From: Thalassospira profundimaris
GTDB taxonomy: Bacteria; Pseudomonadota; Alphaproteobacteria; Rhodospirillales; Thalassospiraceae
NCBI RefSeq assembly: GCF_003326795.1
Contig: NZ_JPWI01000001.1
Span: 248,001 to 312,000 of the forward strand
Reading direction: 5' to 3'
Length of the DNA: 64,000 bases
Position numbers and translations under genes: made by a program. Position 1 is the first letter of the stretch, and the number at the start of each line of letters is the position of its first letter. The notes under the pieces are model-generated. The model searched no databases and had not been told where the DNA came from. It saw nothing but the letters and a program-made list of their open reading frames with translations. Positions 17,544 through 24,198 of this stretch are shown here, in pieces.

Positions 17544-18362
17544 ATGCGCCTGACAGTCGAACACAGAACCCATTACCGCTATGAATCCCCGGCCCGTCAT
17601 GTTGTGCAAAGCCTGAAGCTGACACCGGCACAATTTGAAGGTCAGAAAATCCTTAACTGGTCGATCACTGCCGAGGGTTGCCTGATCGGGACGGAATTTA
17701 CCGACGGCAATGGCGATATCATCAGCACATTGACGGCAGGCGGACCGGTCGACGAGATCGAGATTGTCGTACGCGGCGAGGTCGAAACCACCGACACTGC
17801 AGGCGTGCTTCGCGGTCACAAGGAACGAGCCTTTCCGACTGTTTTCCTGCGCTCGACACCGATGACCAAATCCAGCGCTGCCATCCGCAAGCTGGCCGAA
17901 AAAGTTGCCAAAAAGACCAGGGACGCGTCCCTTCTTGATCGCGCCCATGCACTTTCCGCAGCAGTTTCCGATGCCATCGCTTATGCGCCGGGTACGACCC
18001 ATGTTCACACGACCGCGGCTGACGCACTGGCCGATGGCAAGGGGGTCTGTCAGGACCATGCCCATGTCCTGATTTCAGCCGCCCGCCATCTTGATATTCC
18101 GGCGCGTTATGTATCGGGCTATCTGTTTGCCGATCAGGATGGCAAGCCCCATGAGGCATCCCATGCATGGGCGGAATTACATCTGCCTGATTTCGGCTGG
18201 GTTGGGTTTGATCCGGCAAACCGTTGTTGTCCGACAGATTATTATATTCGACTGGGGGCTGGACTTGATGGGCAGGTGGCTACACCTATACGGGGTGTAC
18301 ATACTGGTGGCGCGAACGAAAATTTGGATGTAACAGTCGTCATCGCGCAATCACAACAGTAA
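17544..18362 (+). CDS. Transglutaminase-like cysteine protease family protein
   Basis: A 272-residue protein with an N-terminal bacterial transglutaminase-like beta region (MRLTVEHRTHYRYESPARHVVQS) and a C-terminal transglutaminase core. The catalytic triad is visible: Cys169 in GKGVCQDHAH, His207 in EASHAWAEL and Asp223 in VGFDPANR. It is predicted to cleave or transfer peptide or isopeptide bonds in the cytoplasm, as no signal peptide is present. The frame opens at 17427 inside the alpha-E gene, but the ATG at 17544 directly follows the alpha-E stop, has GGGGGG upstream, and gives the family N-terminus. The Anbu gene begins 17 bases downstream. Confidence 0.9.
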   Translation: MRLTVEHRTHYRYESPARHVVQSLKLTPAQFEGQKILNWSITAEGCLIGTEFTDGNGDIISTLTAGGPVDEIEIVVRGEVETTDTAGVLRGHKERAFPTVFLRSTPMTKSSAAIRKLAEKVAKKTRDASLLDRAHALSAAVSDAIAYAPGTTHVHTTAADALADGKGVCQDHAHVLISAARHLDIPARYVSGYLFADQDGKPHEASHAWAELHLPDFGWVGFDPANRCCPTDYYIRLGAGLDGQVATPIRGVHTGGANENLDVTVVIAQSQQ

Positions 18363-18379
18363 CCGGACCAAGACGAAAA

Positions 18380-19129
18380 ATGACCTATTGTGTCGGTTTG
18401 ATGCTGAACGAAGGGATGGTTTTCCTTTCAGATACGCGGACCAATGCGGGCCTTGATAACATTTCGCGCTATCGCAAAATGTTCACATGGGAAGTGCCCG
18501 GTGATCGCGCCATCGTGGCTTTGTCGGCAGGCAATCTGGCCATCACCCAGGCGGTGATGAGCACCCTGCATGAAGCCATTGATGATCCCGACACCGAACC
18601 GGGTAACTGCATCCTGAGTGCGCCCAGCATGTTCCGCGTTGCCGAGCTTGTTGGCGAAGCCATGCAGAAAGTTCAGCACAAATACCATGACACCCTTGAG
18701 CAGCATCACGAAAGCAGTGCGGCCTCGATCATGGTGGGTGGTCAGCGCAAGGGTGGCGAGCAGCGTCTGTTTCTGGTCTATGCGGCAGGCAACTTTATCG
18801 AAGCCACAGCCGATACGCCCTATTTGCAGATTGGCGAACATAAATACGGCAAACCGATCCTTGATCGGGTCATCACCCCCGAAACCCCGATTCAGGACGG
18901 GGTAAAGGCGGTTTTGCTGTCGATGGATTCGACCCTGCGCTCGAACCTGTCGGTCGGCATGCCACTTGATCTGGCCGTTTTGCCCGATGATGCCTGCCAG
19001 TTTTCCGAACTGCGCCGGATCGAGGCCGATGACAAGGGTTTCCGCGCCCTTTCCGATGCATGGTCAAATGCGCTGCGCGATGCCTTTGCCGATATGCCAG
19101 ACGAACATTGCGATCTGGCCGCCGAATAA
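18380..19129 (+). CDS. Anbu proteasome-type peptidase
   Basis: Anbu is a bacterial Ntn-hydrolase related to proteasome beta subunits and HslV. The 249-residue protein begins MTYCVGLMLNEGMVFLSDTRTN: Thr2, exposed after Met removal, should be the nucleophile, with Asp18 and Lys33 (RYRKMF) in the expected catalytic positions. SAASIMVGGQ and RLFLVYAAGNFIEAT match the central strands, and the length matches the family rather than HslV. There is no partner ATPase gene (HslU-like) nearby, which is the rule for Anbu. It closes the four-gene operon and is followed by a strong terminator. Its physiological substrate is not known. Confidence 0.92.
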   Translation: MTYCVGLMLNEGMVFLSDTRTNAGLDNISRYRKMFTWEVPGDRAIVALSAGNLAITQAVMSTLHEAIDDPDTEPGNCILSAPSMFRVAELVGEAMQKVQHKYHDTLEQHHESSAASIMVGGQRKGGEQRLFLVYAAGNFIEATADTPYLQIGEHKYGKPILDRVITPETPIQDGVKAVLLSMDSTLRSNLSVGMPLDLAVLPDDACQFSELRRIEADDKGFRALSDAWSNALRDAFADMPDEHCDLAAE

Positions 19130-19160
19130 TCCGGCACCACTATAAGCAGCCCCGAGCACA

Positions 19161-19191
19161 AATCCGGACCTGTCGGGGTCCGGATTTTTTT
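19161..19191 (+). terminator. Intrinsic terminator of the Anbu operon
   Basis: A 9-bp perfect stem (AATCCGGAC with GTCCGGATT), an 8-base loop and a run of seven T residues, 31 bases after the Anbu stop. Confidence 0.93.
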
Positions 19192-19266
19192 CATTCCCGG
19201 TCTTAAATTTTTCCTGCTTGCCCGACGCTGGCATGAACTTTCCAGTGACAAATATCGCGCATCAAA

Positions 19267-19276
19267 TTATCTATAA
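19267..19276. promoter_or_regulatory. BioR operator at bioR
   Basis: TTATCTATAA matches the palindromic BioR consensus TTATMKATAA exactly. It ends four bases before the chosen bioR start and overlaps a plausible -10 (TATCTA at 19268-19273, 17 bases after GTGACA at 19245-19250), so binding should block bioR transcription. This implies autorepression. Confidence 0.85.
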
Positions 19277-19280
19277 AATC

Positions 19281-19931
19281 ATGACAGAAAAGACCGACAC
19301 CACCGTTACCGGGCGGATCACCCGCACCCTTGCTGATCGCATCATTGCCGGCGATATCGCGCCGGGCACCAAACTGCGTCAGGATCACTTTGCCGAGGAA
19401 TTTGGCGCAAGCCACGTGCCCGTGCGCGAAGCCTTTCGCCGCCTAGAGGCACAGGGTCTGGTGGTCAGCGAACCCAGACGCGGTGTGCGTGTCGCAAGCT
19501 TTGACATCGCCGAAGTCCGCGAAGTCGCGGAAATGCGGGCATCGCTTGAAGTTCTGGCCCTGCGTCATGCGGCCCCGCATCTGACCAGCGCGATCCTTGA
19601 CGAGGCCGAGGATATCAATCGCGCCGGTGAAAACGCCAAGGATGTCCGGGCATGGGAAGACGCCAACAAGGCGTTCCATCGCATCATTCTTGAGCCGTGC
19701 AACATGCCGCGCCTGATGGCGAGCATTGATGATCTTCATGCCGCCAGTGCGCGGTTCCTGTTTTCCGGTTTCCGGATGGAATGGGAAGCCCCGACCGATC
19801 AGGACCACCGCGCCATCCTGCGCGCCCTGCGCGAACATCAGTTTGATGTCGCTGCCGCCACCCTTGCCCGCCATGTCAAATGGATTGGCACCAAGCCCGG
19901 CAAAAACAGTCGCAAGCTGTCTGCGATCTGA
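19281..19931 (+). CDS. bioR: BioR, GntR-family repressor of biotin metabolism
   Basis: A GntR/FCD regulator: an N-terminal winged helix with TRTLADRIIAGDIAPGTKLRQDHFAEEFGASHVPVREAFRRLEAQGLV, of which ASHVPVREAFRRLEAQGLV is the recognition helix region, then an all-helical FCD effector domain to the end. The assignment as BioR rests on context: TTATMKATAA sites lie at its own start and three times before bioY, and bioY and bioB follow. The open frame reaches back to a TTG at 19218 with an ATG at 19233; I chose the ATG at 19281 because the operator and predicted promoter lie directly upstream, giving 216 residues. With no ribosome-binding site, the transcript may be leaderless. Classic BirA-type control is not indicated here. 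Confidence 0.88.
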   Translation: MTEKTDTTVTGRITRTLADRIIAGDIAPGTKLRQDHFAEEFGASHVPVREAFRRLEAQGLVVSEPRRGVRVASFDIAEVREVAEMRASLEVLALRHAAPHLTSAILDEAEDINRAGENAKDVRAWEDANKAFHRIILEPCNMPRLMASIDDLHAASARFLFSGFRMEWEAPTDQDHRAILRALREHQFDVAAATLARHVKWIGTKPGKNSRKLSAI

Positions 19932-20019
19932 TCAAAAATCCAAATTTTCTGGTCTGATGATTACCGATTGGATGCCTTTGGTATCAATCGCGCCATTCTT
20001 GCATCTATATTCCAACATT

Positions 20020-20029
20020 TTATAGATAA
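20020..20029. promoter_or_regulatory. BioR operator, distal site upstream of bioY
   Basis: TTATAGATAA is an exact consensus match. It sits in ATTTTATAGATAATTTT (20017-20033), which recurs identically at 20155-20171. GATAAT inside the site resembles a -10 element. Confidence 0.82.
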
Positions 20030-20053
20030 TTTTTATTATTTATTTTCAGTTAG

Positions 20054-20063
20054 TTATCTAAAA
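20054..20063. promoter_or_regulatory. Probable weak BioR site upstream of bioY
   Basis: TTATCTAAAA differs from the palindromic consensus by one base. It lies between the two perfect sites, 34 bases from the distal one. Alone it would not be called. Confidence 0.45.
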
Positions 20064-20157
20064 CTTCCTAGGGACCTGCAACAAATTTGCTGATTTTGCG
20101 ATTTTTGGATTGATTTCACGATCCAATGGCGGCGTAATTAATAGATCAGATTCAATT

Positions 20158-20167
20158 TTATAGATAA
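20158..20167. promoter_or_regulatory. BioR operator, proximal site at the bioY promoter
   Basis: TTATAGATAA, an exact match, lies 31 bases before the bioY start codon and overlaps GATAAT (20163-20168), a likely -10 element. A GGAGG ribosome-binding site follows at 20182-20186. Binding here should repress bioY and bioB. Confidence 0.87.
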
Positions 20168-20198
20168 TTTTAGAACATAGCCGGAGGAACACGTCATC

Positions 20199-20780
20199 AT
20201 GGTCAATTCCGTCACCCCGGAAAGCAACACTGCACTCCACAATCCTGTCCTGAACGGGACGAAAAACACCCTGATGGTTTTGGCGGGCGTCGCCCTGATC
20301 ACGGCAAGTGCCAAGATCACTGTTCCGTTCTGGCCGGTACCGATGACGTTGCAGACCATGGCCATCATGGCCATTGCCGTTGCGACCGGTCCGCGCATGG
20401 CCGTAGCCACCCTGCTGGCCTATCTTGCCGCCGGGGCTGCGGGCCTGCCGGTCTTTGCCGGAACACCGGAACGTGGCATCGGCATTGCCTATATGATGGG
20501 TCCGACGGGCGGTTATCTCGCCGGATATCTGGTAGCGGCCGGTCTGGTCGGGGCCTTGGCACGTGGGCGCAGCGCAGTCGGTCAGTTTGCTGTCATGATG
20601 GTCGGTATGGTGCCGGTCTATCTTCTTGGACTGGCGGGGCTTTCGGCCTTTGTGCCGTCGGAAAAGGTCGTTGCCCTTGGCTTTACCCCCTTCATCCTTG
20701 GCGACATCCTCAAGATTGCGCTGGTTGCCGTTGGCTTTGCCGCCATCCGCCACCTTAAAAGCCTGAACAAGGCGGCCTGA
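20199..20780 (+). CDS. bioY: Biotin transporter BioY (ECF S component)
   Basis: BioY is the membrane substrate-binding component for biotin uptake. The 193-residue protein has about six hydrophobic segments and the family motifs ITVPFWPVPMTLQTMAIM and PVFAGTPERGIGIAYMMGPTGGYLAGY, of which GPTGGYLAGY is the most diagnostic. No energising bioMN genes are present nearby, so it may work alone or with an ECF module elsewhere. The start has GGAGG 12 bases upstream. bioB follows after three bases, so uptake and the last synthesis step are co-transcribed under BioR. Confidence 0.95.
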   Translation: MVNSVTPESNTALHNPVLNGTKNTLMVLAGVALITASAKITVPFWPVPMTLQTMAIMAIAVATGPRMAVATLLAYLAAGAAGLPVFAGTPERGIGIAYMMGPTGGYLAGYLVAAGLVGALARGRSAVGQFAVMMVGMVPVYLLGLAGLSAFVPSEKVVALGFTPFILGDILKIALVAVGFAAIRHLKSLNKAA

Positions 20781-20783
20781 CCG

Positions 20784-21800
20784 ATGACGGGTGCACACTC
20801 AAACACGACTTCGCCCCAGCCCCGTGCGCGCAATGCGAACCCGCCTGCTGACGGCACCCTGCGCCATGACTGGAGCGTCGAGGAGATCGAGGCGATTTAT
20901 CGAAGCCCCCTTCTTGACCTTGTCGGGCGGGCAAATGCCGTTCACCGCGCCCATCACGATCCGTCCCGTGTTCAAAAGGCCAGCCTGCTATCGATCAAGA
21001 CCGGCGGCTGTCCCGAAGATTGCGCCTATTGCCCGCAATCCGCCCACCACCGCGAGGTCAAGCTGGGGAAGCAACAGCTTCTTGACCCGGCATCAGTAAT
21101 TGAACTGGCCAAACGCGCCAAAGATGCCGGGGCAGACCGGTTTTGCATGGGGGCGGCATGGCGTCGTGTGCGTGACGGGGCGGCCTTTGACGCGGTTCTT
21201 GAAATGGTGCGCGGGGTTGATGACCTTGGCATGGAGGCCTGCGTCACCCTTGGCATGCTTGAACCCCGTCATGCCAAACAGCTCAAGGATGCGGGGCTTA
21301 AAGCCTATAACCACAACCTTGATACCAGTCCGGAATTCTATGGTCAGATCATCACCACCCGAACCTATCAGGACCGGCTTGATACGCTGGCTTCCGTCCG
21401 GTCACACGGGATTGATCTGTGCTGTGGCGGGATCATTGGCATGGGCGAAAGCATCCGTGATCGTGCATCAATGCTTCAGGTCCTAGCGGGTTTTGATCCC
21501 CATCCCGAAAGTGTGCCGATCAATGCACTGGTGCCGGTCGAAGGTACTCCGCTTGCCGGGCGTGATCCGATTGATCCGCTTGAACTGGTTCGCATGGTGG
21601 CGACTGCACGCATCATCATGCCGAGATCAACCGTGCGCCTGTCGGCCGGACGCACCGATCTTAATCGCGAAGCCCAGATCATGTGTCTGATGGCCGGGGC
21701 CAATTCGGTGTTTTATGGCGAAAAGCTTCTGACCACGCCAAACCCCGAAGAAAACAGCGACAGCGCCTTGTTCGCAGCCCTTGGGCCGATTGCCGCCTGA
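20784..21800 (+). CDS. bioB: Biotin synthase
   Basis: BioB is a radical SAM enzyme that inserts sulfur into dethiobiotin. The radical SAM cluster motif CPEDCAYC places the three cysteines at 76, 80 and 83. Other family blocks are [58 protein letters not shown] and [34 protein letters not shown], the last containing residues that bind the auxiliary 2Fe-2S cluster. The 338 residues are full length. bioF, bioA and bioD are absent here, which is unusual relative to compact bio operons but fits a BioR regulon split over the chromosome. Confidence 0.97.
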   Translation: MTGAHSNTTSPQPRARNANPPADGTLRHDWSVEEIEAIYRSPLLDLVGRANAVHRAHHDPSRVQKASLLSIKTGGCPEDCAYCPQSAHHREVKLGKQQLLDPASVIELAKRAKDAGADRFCMGAAWRRVRDGAAFDAVLEMVRGVDDLGMEACVTLGMLEPRHAKQLKDAGLKAYNHNLDTSPEFYGQIITTRTYQDRLDTLASVRSHGIDLCCGGIIGMGESIRDRASMLQVLAGFDPHPESVPINALVPVEGTPLAGRDPIDPLELVRMVATARIIMPRSTVRLSAGRTDLNREAQIMCLMAGANSVFYGEKLLTTPNPEENSDSALFAALGPIAA

Positions 21801-21855
21801 CCATTCAGGCACAAAGTTCAACCCCCGAACCCGTGCCGCCCGCATGGGTTCAACT

Positions 21856-21895
21856 GGCGGAGCTCTCCTTCCATGGGAGCTTCGCCATTTTATTT
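21856..21895 (+). terminator. Probable intrinsic terminator after bioB
   Basis: GGCGGAGCTC pairs with GAGCTTCGCC (10 bp with one G-U pair) around an 11-base loop, followed by ATTTTATTT. It lies 55 bases after the bioB stop. Confidence 0.7.
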
Positions 21896-21934
21896 AAAGC
21901 AATATGGAAAAGGGAAACACGCAACCAGCACGGC

Positions 21935-22504
21935 CTAGTTGGCCTGTGCAGTTTCCTGCGGCTGATAGATGAAACCATGTGCCGGGTAAACGCTGCCAAA
22001 CGTGCCCTGGGTATTCATCATGCGGACTTCCGACCAGTCGTTTTTCGCTGAAACATCGACCACCGGCTGACGGTAATGGACCTTGCCGCGCGTGCGCGAA
22101 TCACTGCCCCAGTTGGCGTGATTGACCAGAATCTTTCGGCTATCAAGGATGGCCGAAACCACGGCAACATGACCAAGTTTCAGACGGGATGTCTTGCGAA
22201 GTGCAAGAACGGAACCGACCTGCGGGCGATTGCCGCGCTGGAAATTCTGTTTTCCGGCCTGCGCCCACCAGGTCCAGGCATCGCCATAAATCTCGATCCC
22301 CGATACTTCACGGGCATAGGGCACGCATTGCAGGAACTTGTCGGTCGGCGCAAAGGGATTAAGACGCGAGCTCGGCACATTGACACTGGCAAGTGTGGTG
22401 ACCGTATCACTTGGCATCGGGCCGGTCATCTGGGTTGCGGAATTGCCCGTGCTAAAACACGCAGAAAGCACCAAACACAGTCCGACAATTCCCAGAAAAC
22501 GCAT
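21935..22504 (-). CDS. CHAP-domain lipoprotein, probable peptidoglycan hydrolase
   Basis: A 189-residue exported lipoprotein. The signal peptide ends in the lipobox LSAC, with Cys16 the lipidated residue. A CHAP (cysteine, histidine-dependent amidohydrolase/peptidase) domain follows: catalytic Cys60 in LQCVPYARE, then GDAWTWW, and catalytic His112 in LGHVAVVS, with the NHANWG segment supplying the third residue. Such enzymes usually cleave peptidoglycan amide bonds. The position on the outer membrane or periplasmic face depends on the residue after Cys16 (Phe), which favours outer-membrane sorting. It is a single gene convergent with bioB. Confidence 0.88.
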   Translation of the reverse strand: MRFLGIVGLCLVLSACFSTGNSATQMTGPMPSDTVTTLASVNVPSSRLNPFAPTDKFLQCVPYAREVSGIEIYGDAWTWWAQAGKQNFQRGNRPQVGSVLALRKTSRLKLGHVAVVSAILDSRKILVNHANWGSDSRTRGKVHYRQPVVDVSAKNDWSEVRMMNTQGTFGSVYPAHGFIYQPQETAQAN

Positions 22505-22566
22505 CTGAAATTTTCCCCAAATGACTCACATTGGCTCACCATAGGGGGCCATGCCTTAATAATCCT

Positions 22567-23967
22567 TTACCGCACTGCATCGGAAATATCCGAACTCCTG
22601 CGACCAAGTGCACCGATCCGGTACAATCGCCAAAGCCCGACAGATGCCGCACACAGGATCAACGCCCCCGAGCCGCGCGCCGTATATTGAATGTTTCCTG
22701 CTTCGGATATCGCACCAAGCATGGTCCCTCCCAGGGCCATACCACCAAAACTGGTCGCACTCCAGAAGCTCATGACCCGGCCCCGCAATTTGTTATCCAC
22801 CGTCAACTGCAACGCGGTTTGCGATCCGACCCCGACAGCCGTCAGGCCAAAGCCGGTCAGTGCCACCAAGCCCACGGCAAGCTCATACCATGGCGAAAAG
22901 CCAAGACCGAACATGCCCATCGCCGCAGCAAAGGCACCGACAATGGTAATACGTTGAAAATCAGCAGCATTTGATTTCACCCGCGACAGCATAAAGGTCG
23001 ATGCCACCGCCCCGATCCCGCCCGCAGATGCCATCATGCCAAGCCCGGTAACCCCGCGTTCATAGACCGCCTCGGCAAAAACCGGCATCAGTTCGATCAT
23101 TCCCGTTCCGACCAGCGATACAAAACAGGACAACGCCAAAACAGACCGGATCATCGGATGGGAAATGGCATAACGCGCCCCATCAACAAGGGCTGCCCAG
23201 ATTCGCCTGCTTTTGGCATCGGGTGCCCGTTCAAGATGAATGGTCACAACCGACAGGACAAACACCATCGGAAGATAGCTGATGGCATTCAGCATAAAAG
23301 CAACGCCCGTCCCCCATGTTGCGATCACAACCCCGCCAATCGCCGGACCGACAAGCCGCGAGATATTGAAATTCATTGCCGCATAGGCAACCGCACGGCT
23401 CATGAATTCCCGGCGAACAATGACCGGTACCAATGACAAGCGCACCGGCGTCATCGCACTGCCCAATATCCCCATGGATGCCGCCAGAATCACCATCCAT
23501 GGCAGGGTCATCATCCCGGCATGGGACAAACCCATCAGAAAGAATGAAATTCCCGCCTGCCCAAGATTGAGGATCATCGCCGTGCGGCGCAAATCAACCC
23601 GGTCCGCCATCACCCCGAAAATCGGCCCCAGAAAAAAGGCCGGGGCGAAATTCAATGCCGCGATCAGACCCGTCCAGAATGCCGATCCGGTCAGCGACCA
23701 GGCCAGCCAGGACATGGCAATTTTCTGAATCCACAACCCTTGGGTCGAGATGCATTGCCCGACCAGAAACAGCAAAAAATTGCGGTCGGAAAAAATCGAT
23801 TGTGATGCGGCCTTTGACCCGCCCAAATCTTGTGGCGGATCTTGTGGCAGGTCTTGCAGCACGTCAGATGTTTCCGGATCAGGGGCAGCTTTTGGCACGG
23901 AGGCTCCGGGATGATGTGGGGCGGAAATCGATCCATCCGTCTGTCGGGGCAAACAGACAACCGGCAA
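22567..23967 (-). CDS. MFS transporter, EntS-like (MFS_3) exporter
   Basis: A 466-residue major facilitator with about ten to twelve hydrophobic segments beginning at LLFLVGQCISTQGLWIQKIAMSWLAW and ending near LGLWRLYRIG. It resembles the MFS_3 group that includes the enterobactin exporter EntS; segments such as FFLGPIFGVMADRVDLRRT (the loop 2-3 motif) and NISRLVGPAIGGV fit. Substrate is not inferable, and no siderophore synthesis genes are adjacent. The first ~55 residues are a non-conserved, Pro/Asp/Gln-rich leader with a near repeat (LQDLPQDPPQDLGG), so translation may begin further downstream than the ATG at 23967. Confidence 0.83.
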   Translation of the reverse strand: MPVVCLPRQTDGSISAPHHPGASVPKAAPDPETSDVLQDLPQDPPQDLGGSKAASQSIFSDRNFLLFLVGQCISTQGLWIQKIAMSWLAWSLTGSAFWTGLIAALNFAPAFFLGPIFGVMADRVDLRRTAMILNLGQAGISFFLMGLSHAGMMTLPWMVILAASMGILGSAMTPVRLSLVPVIVRREFMSRAVAYAAMNFNISRLVGPAIGGVVIATWGTGVAFMLNAISYLPMVFVLSVVTIHLERAPDAKSRRIWAALVDGARYAISHPMIRSVLALSCFVSLVGTGMIELMPVFAEAVYERGVTGLGMMASAGGIGAVASTFMLSRVKSNAADFQRITIVGAFAAAMGMFGLGFSPWYELAVGLVALTGFGLTAVGVGSQTALQLTVDNKLRGRVMSFWSATSFGGMALGGTMLGAISEAGNIQYTARGSGALILCAASVGLWRLYRIGALGRRSSDISDAVR

Positions 23968-24198
23968 GATCGTCAGGATGGCCGGAACTGGATGAACAGA
24001 ACTGCAAAATGGTGGTCATGCAGTAATGTGATTATAGGAAAGACTAAGCTGTTTGGCATTAATTCTTCGCAAATTAGCTGTATCAGGCCTTCCCAAAACC
24101 CGCGATAAGACACATATCAAAATAACAAAACCATCGGCACAGAACCGATAAAACGTCCTTGAAAACATGGTCCTAGGCCAAACCGGGTATCGCATCAC

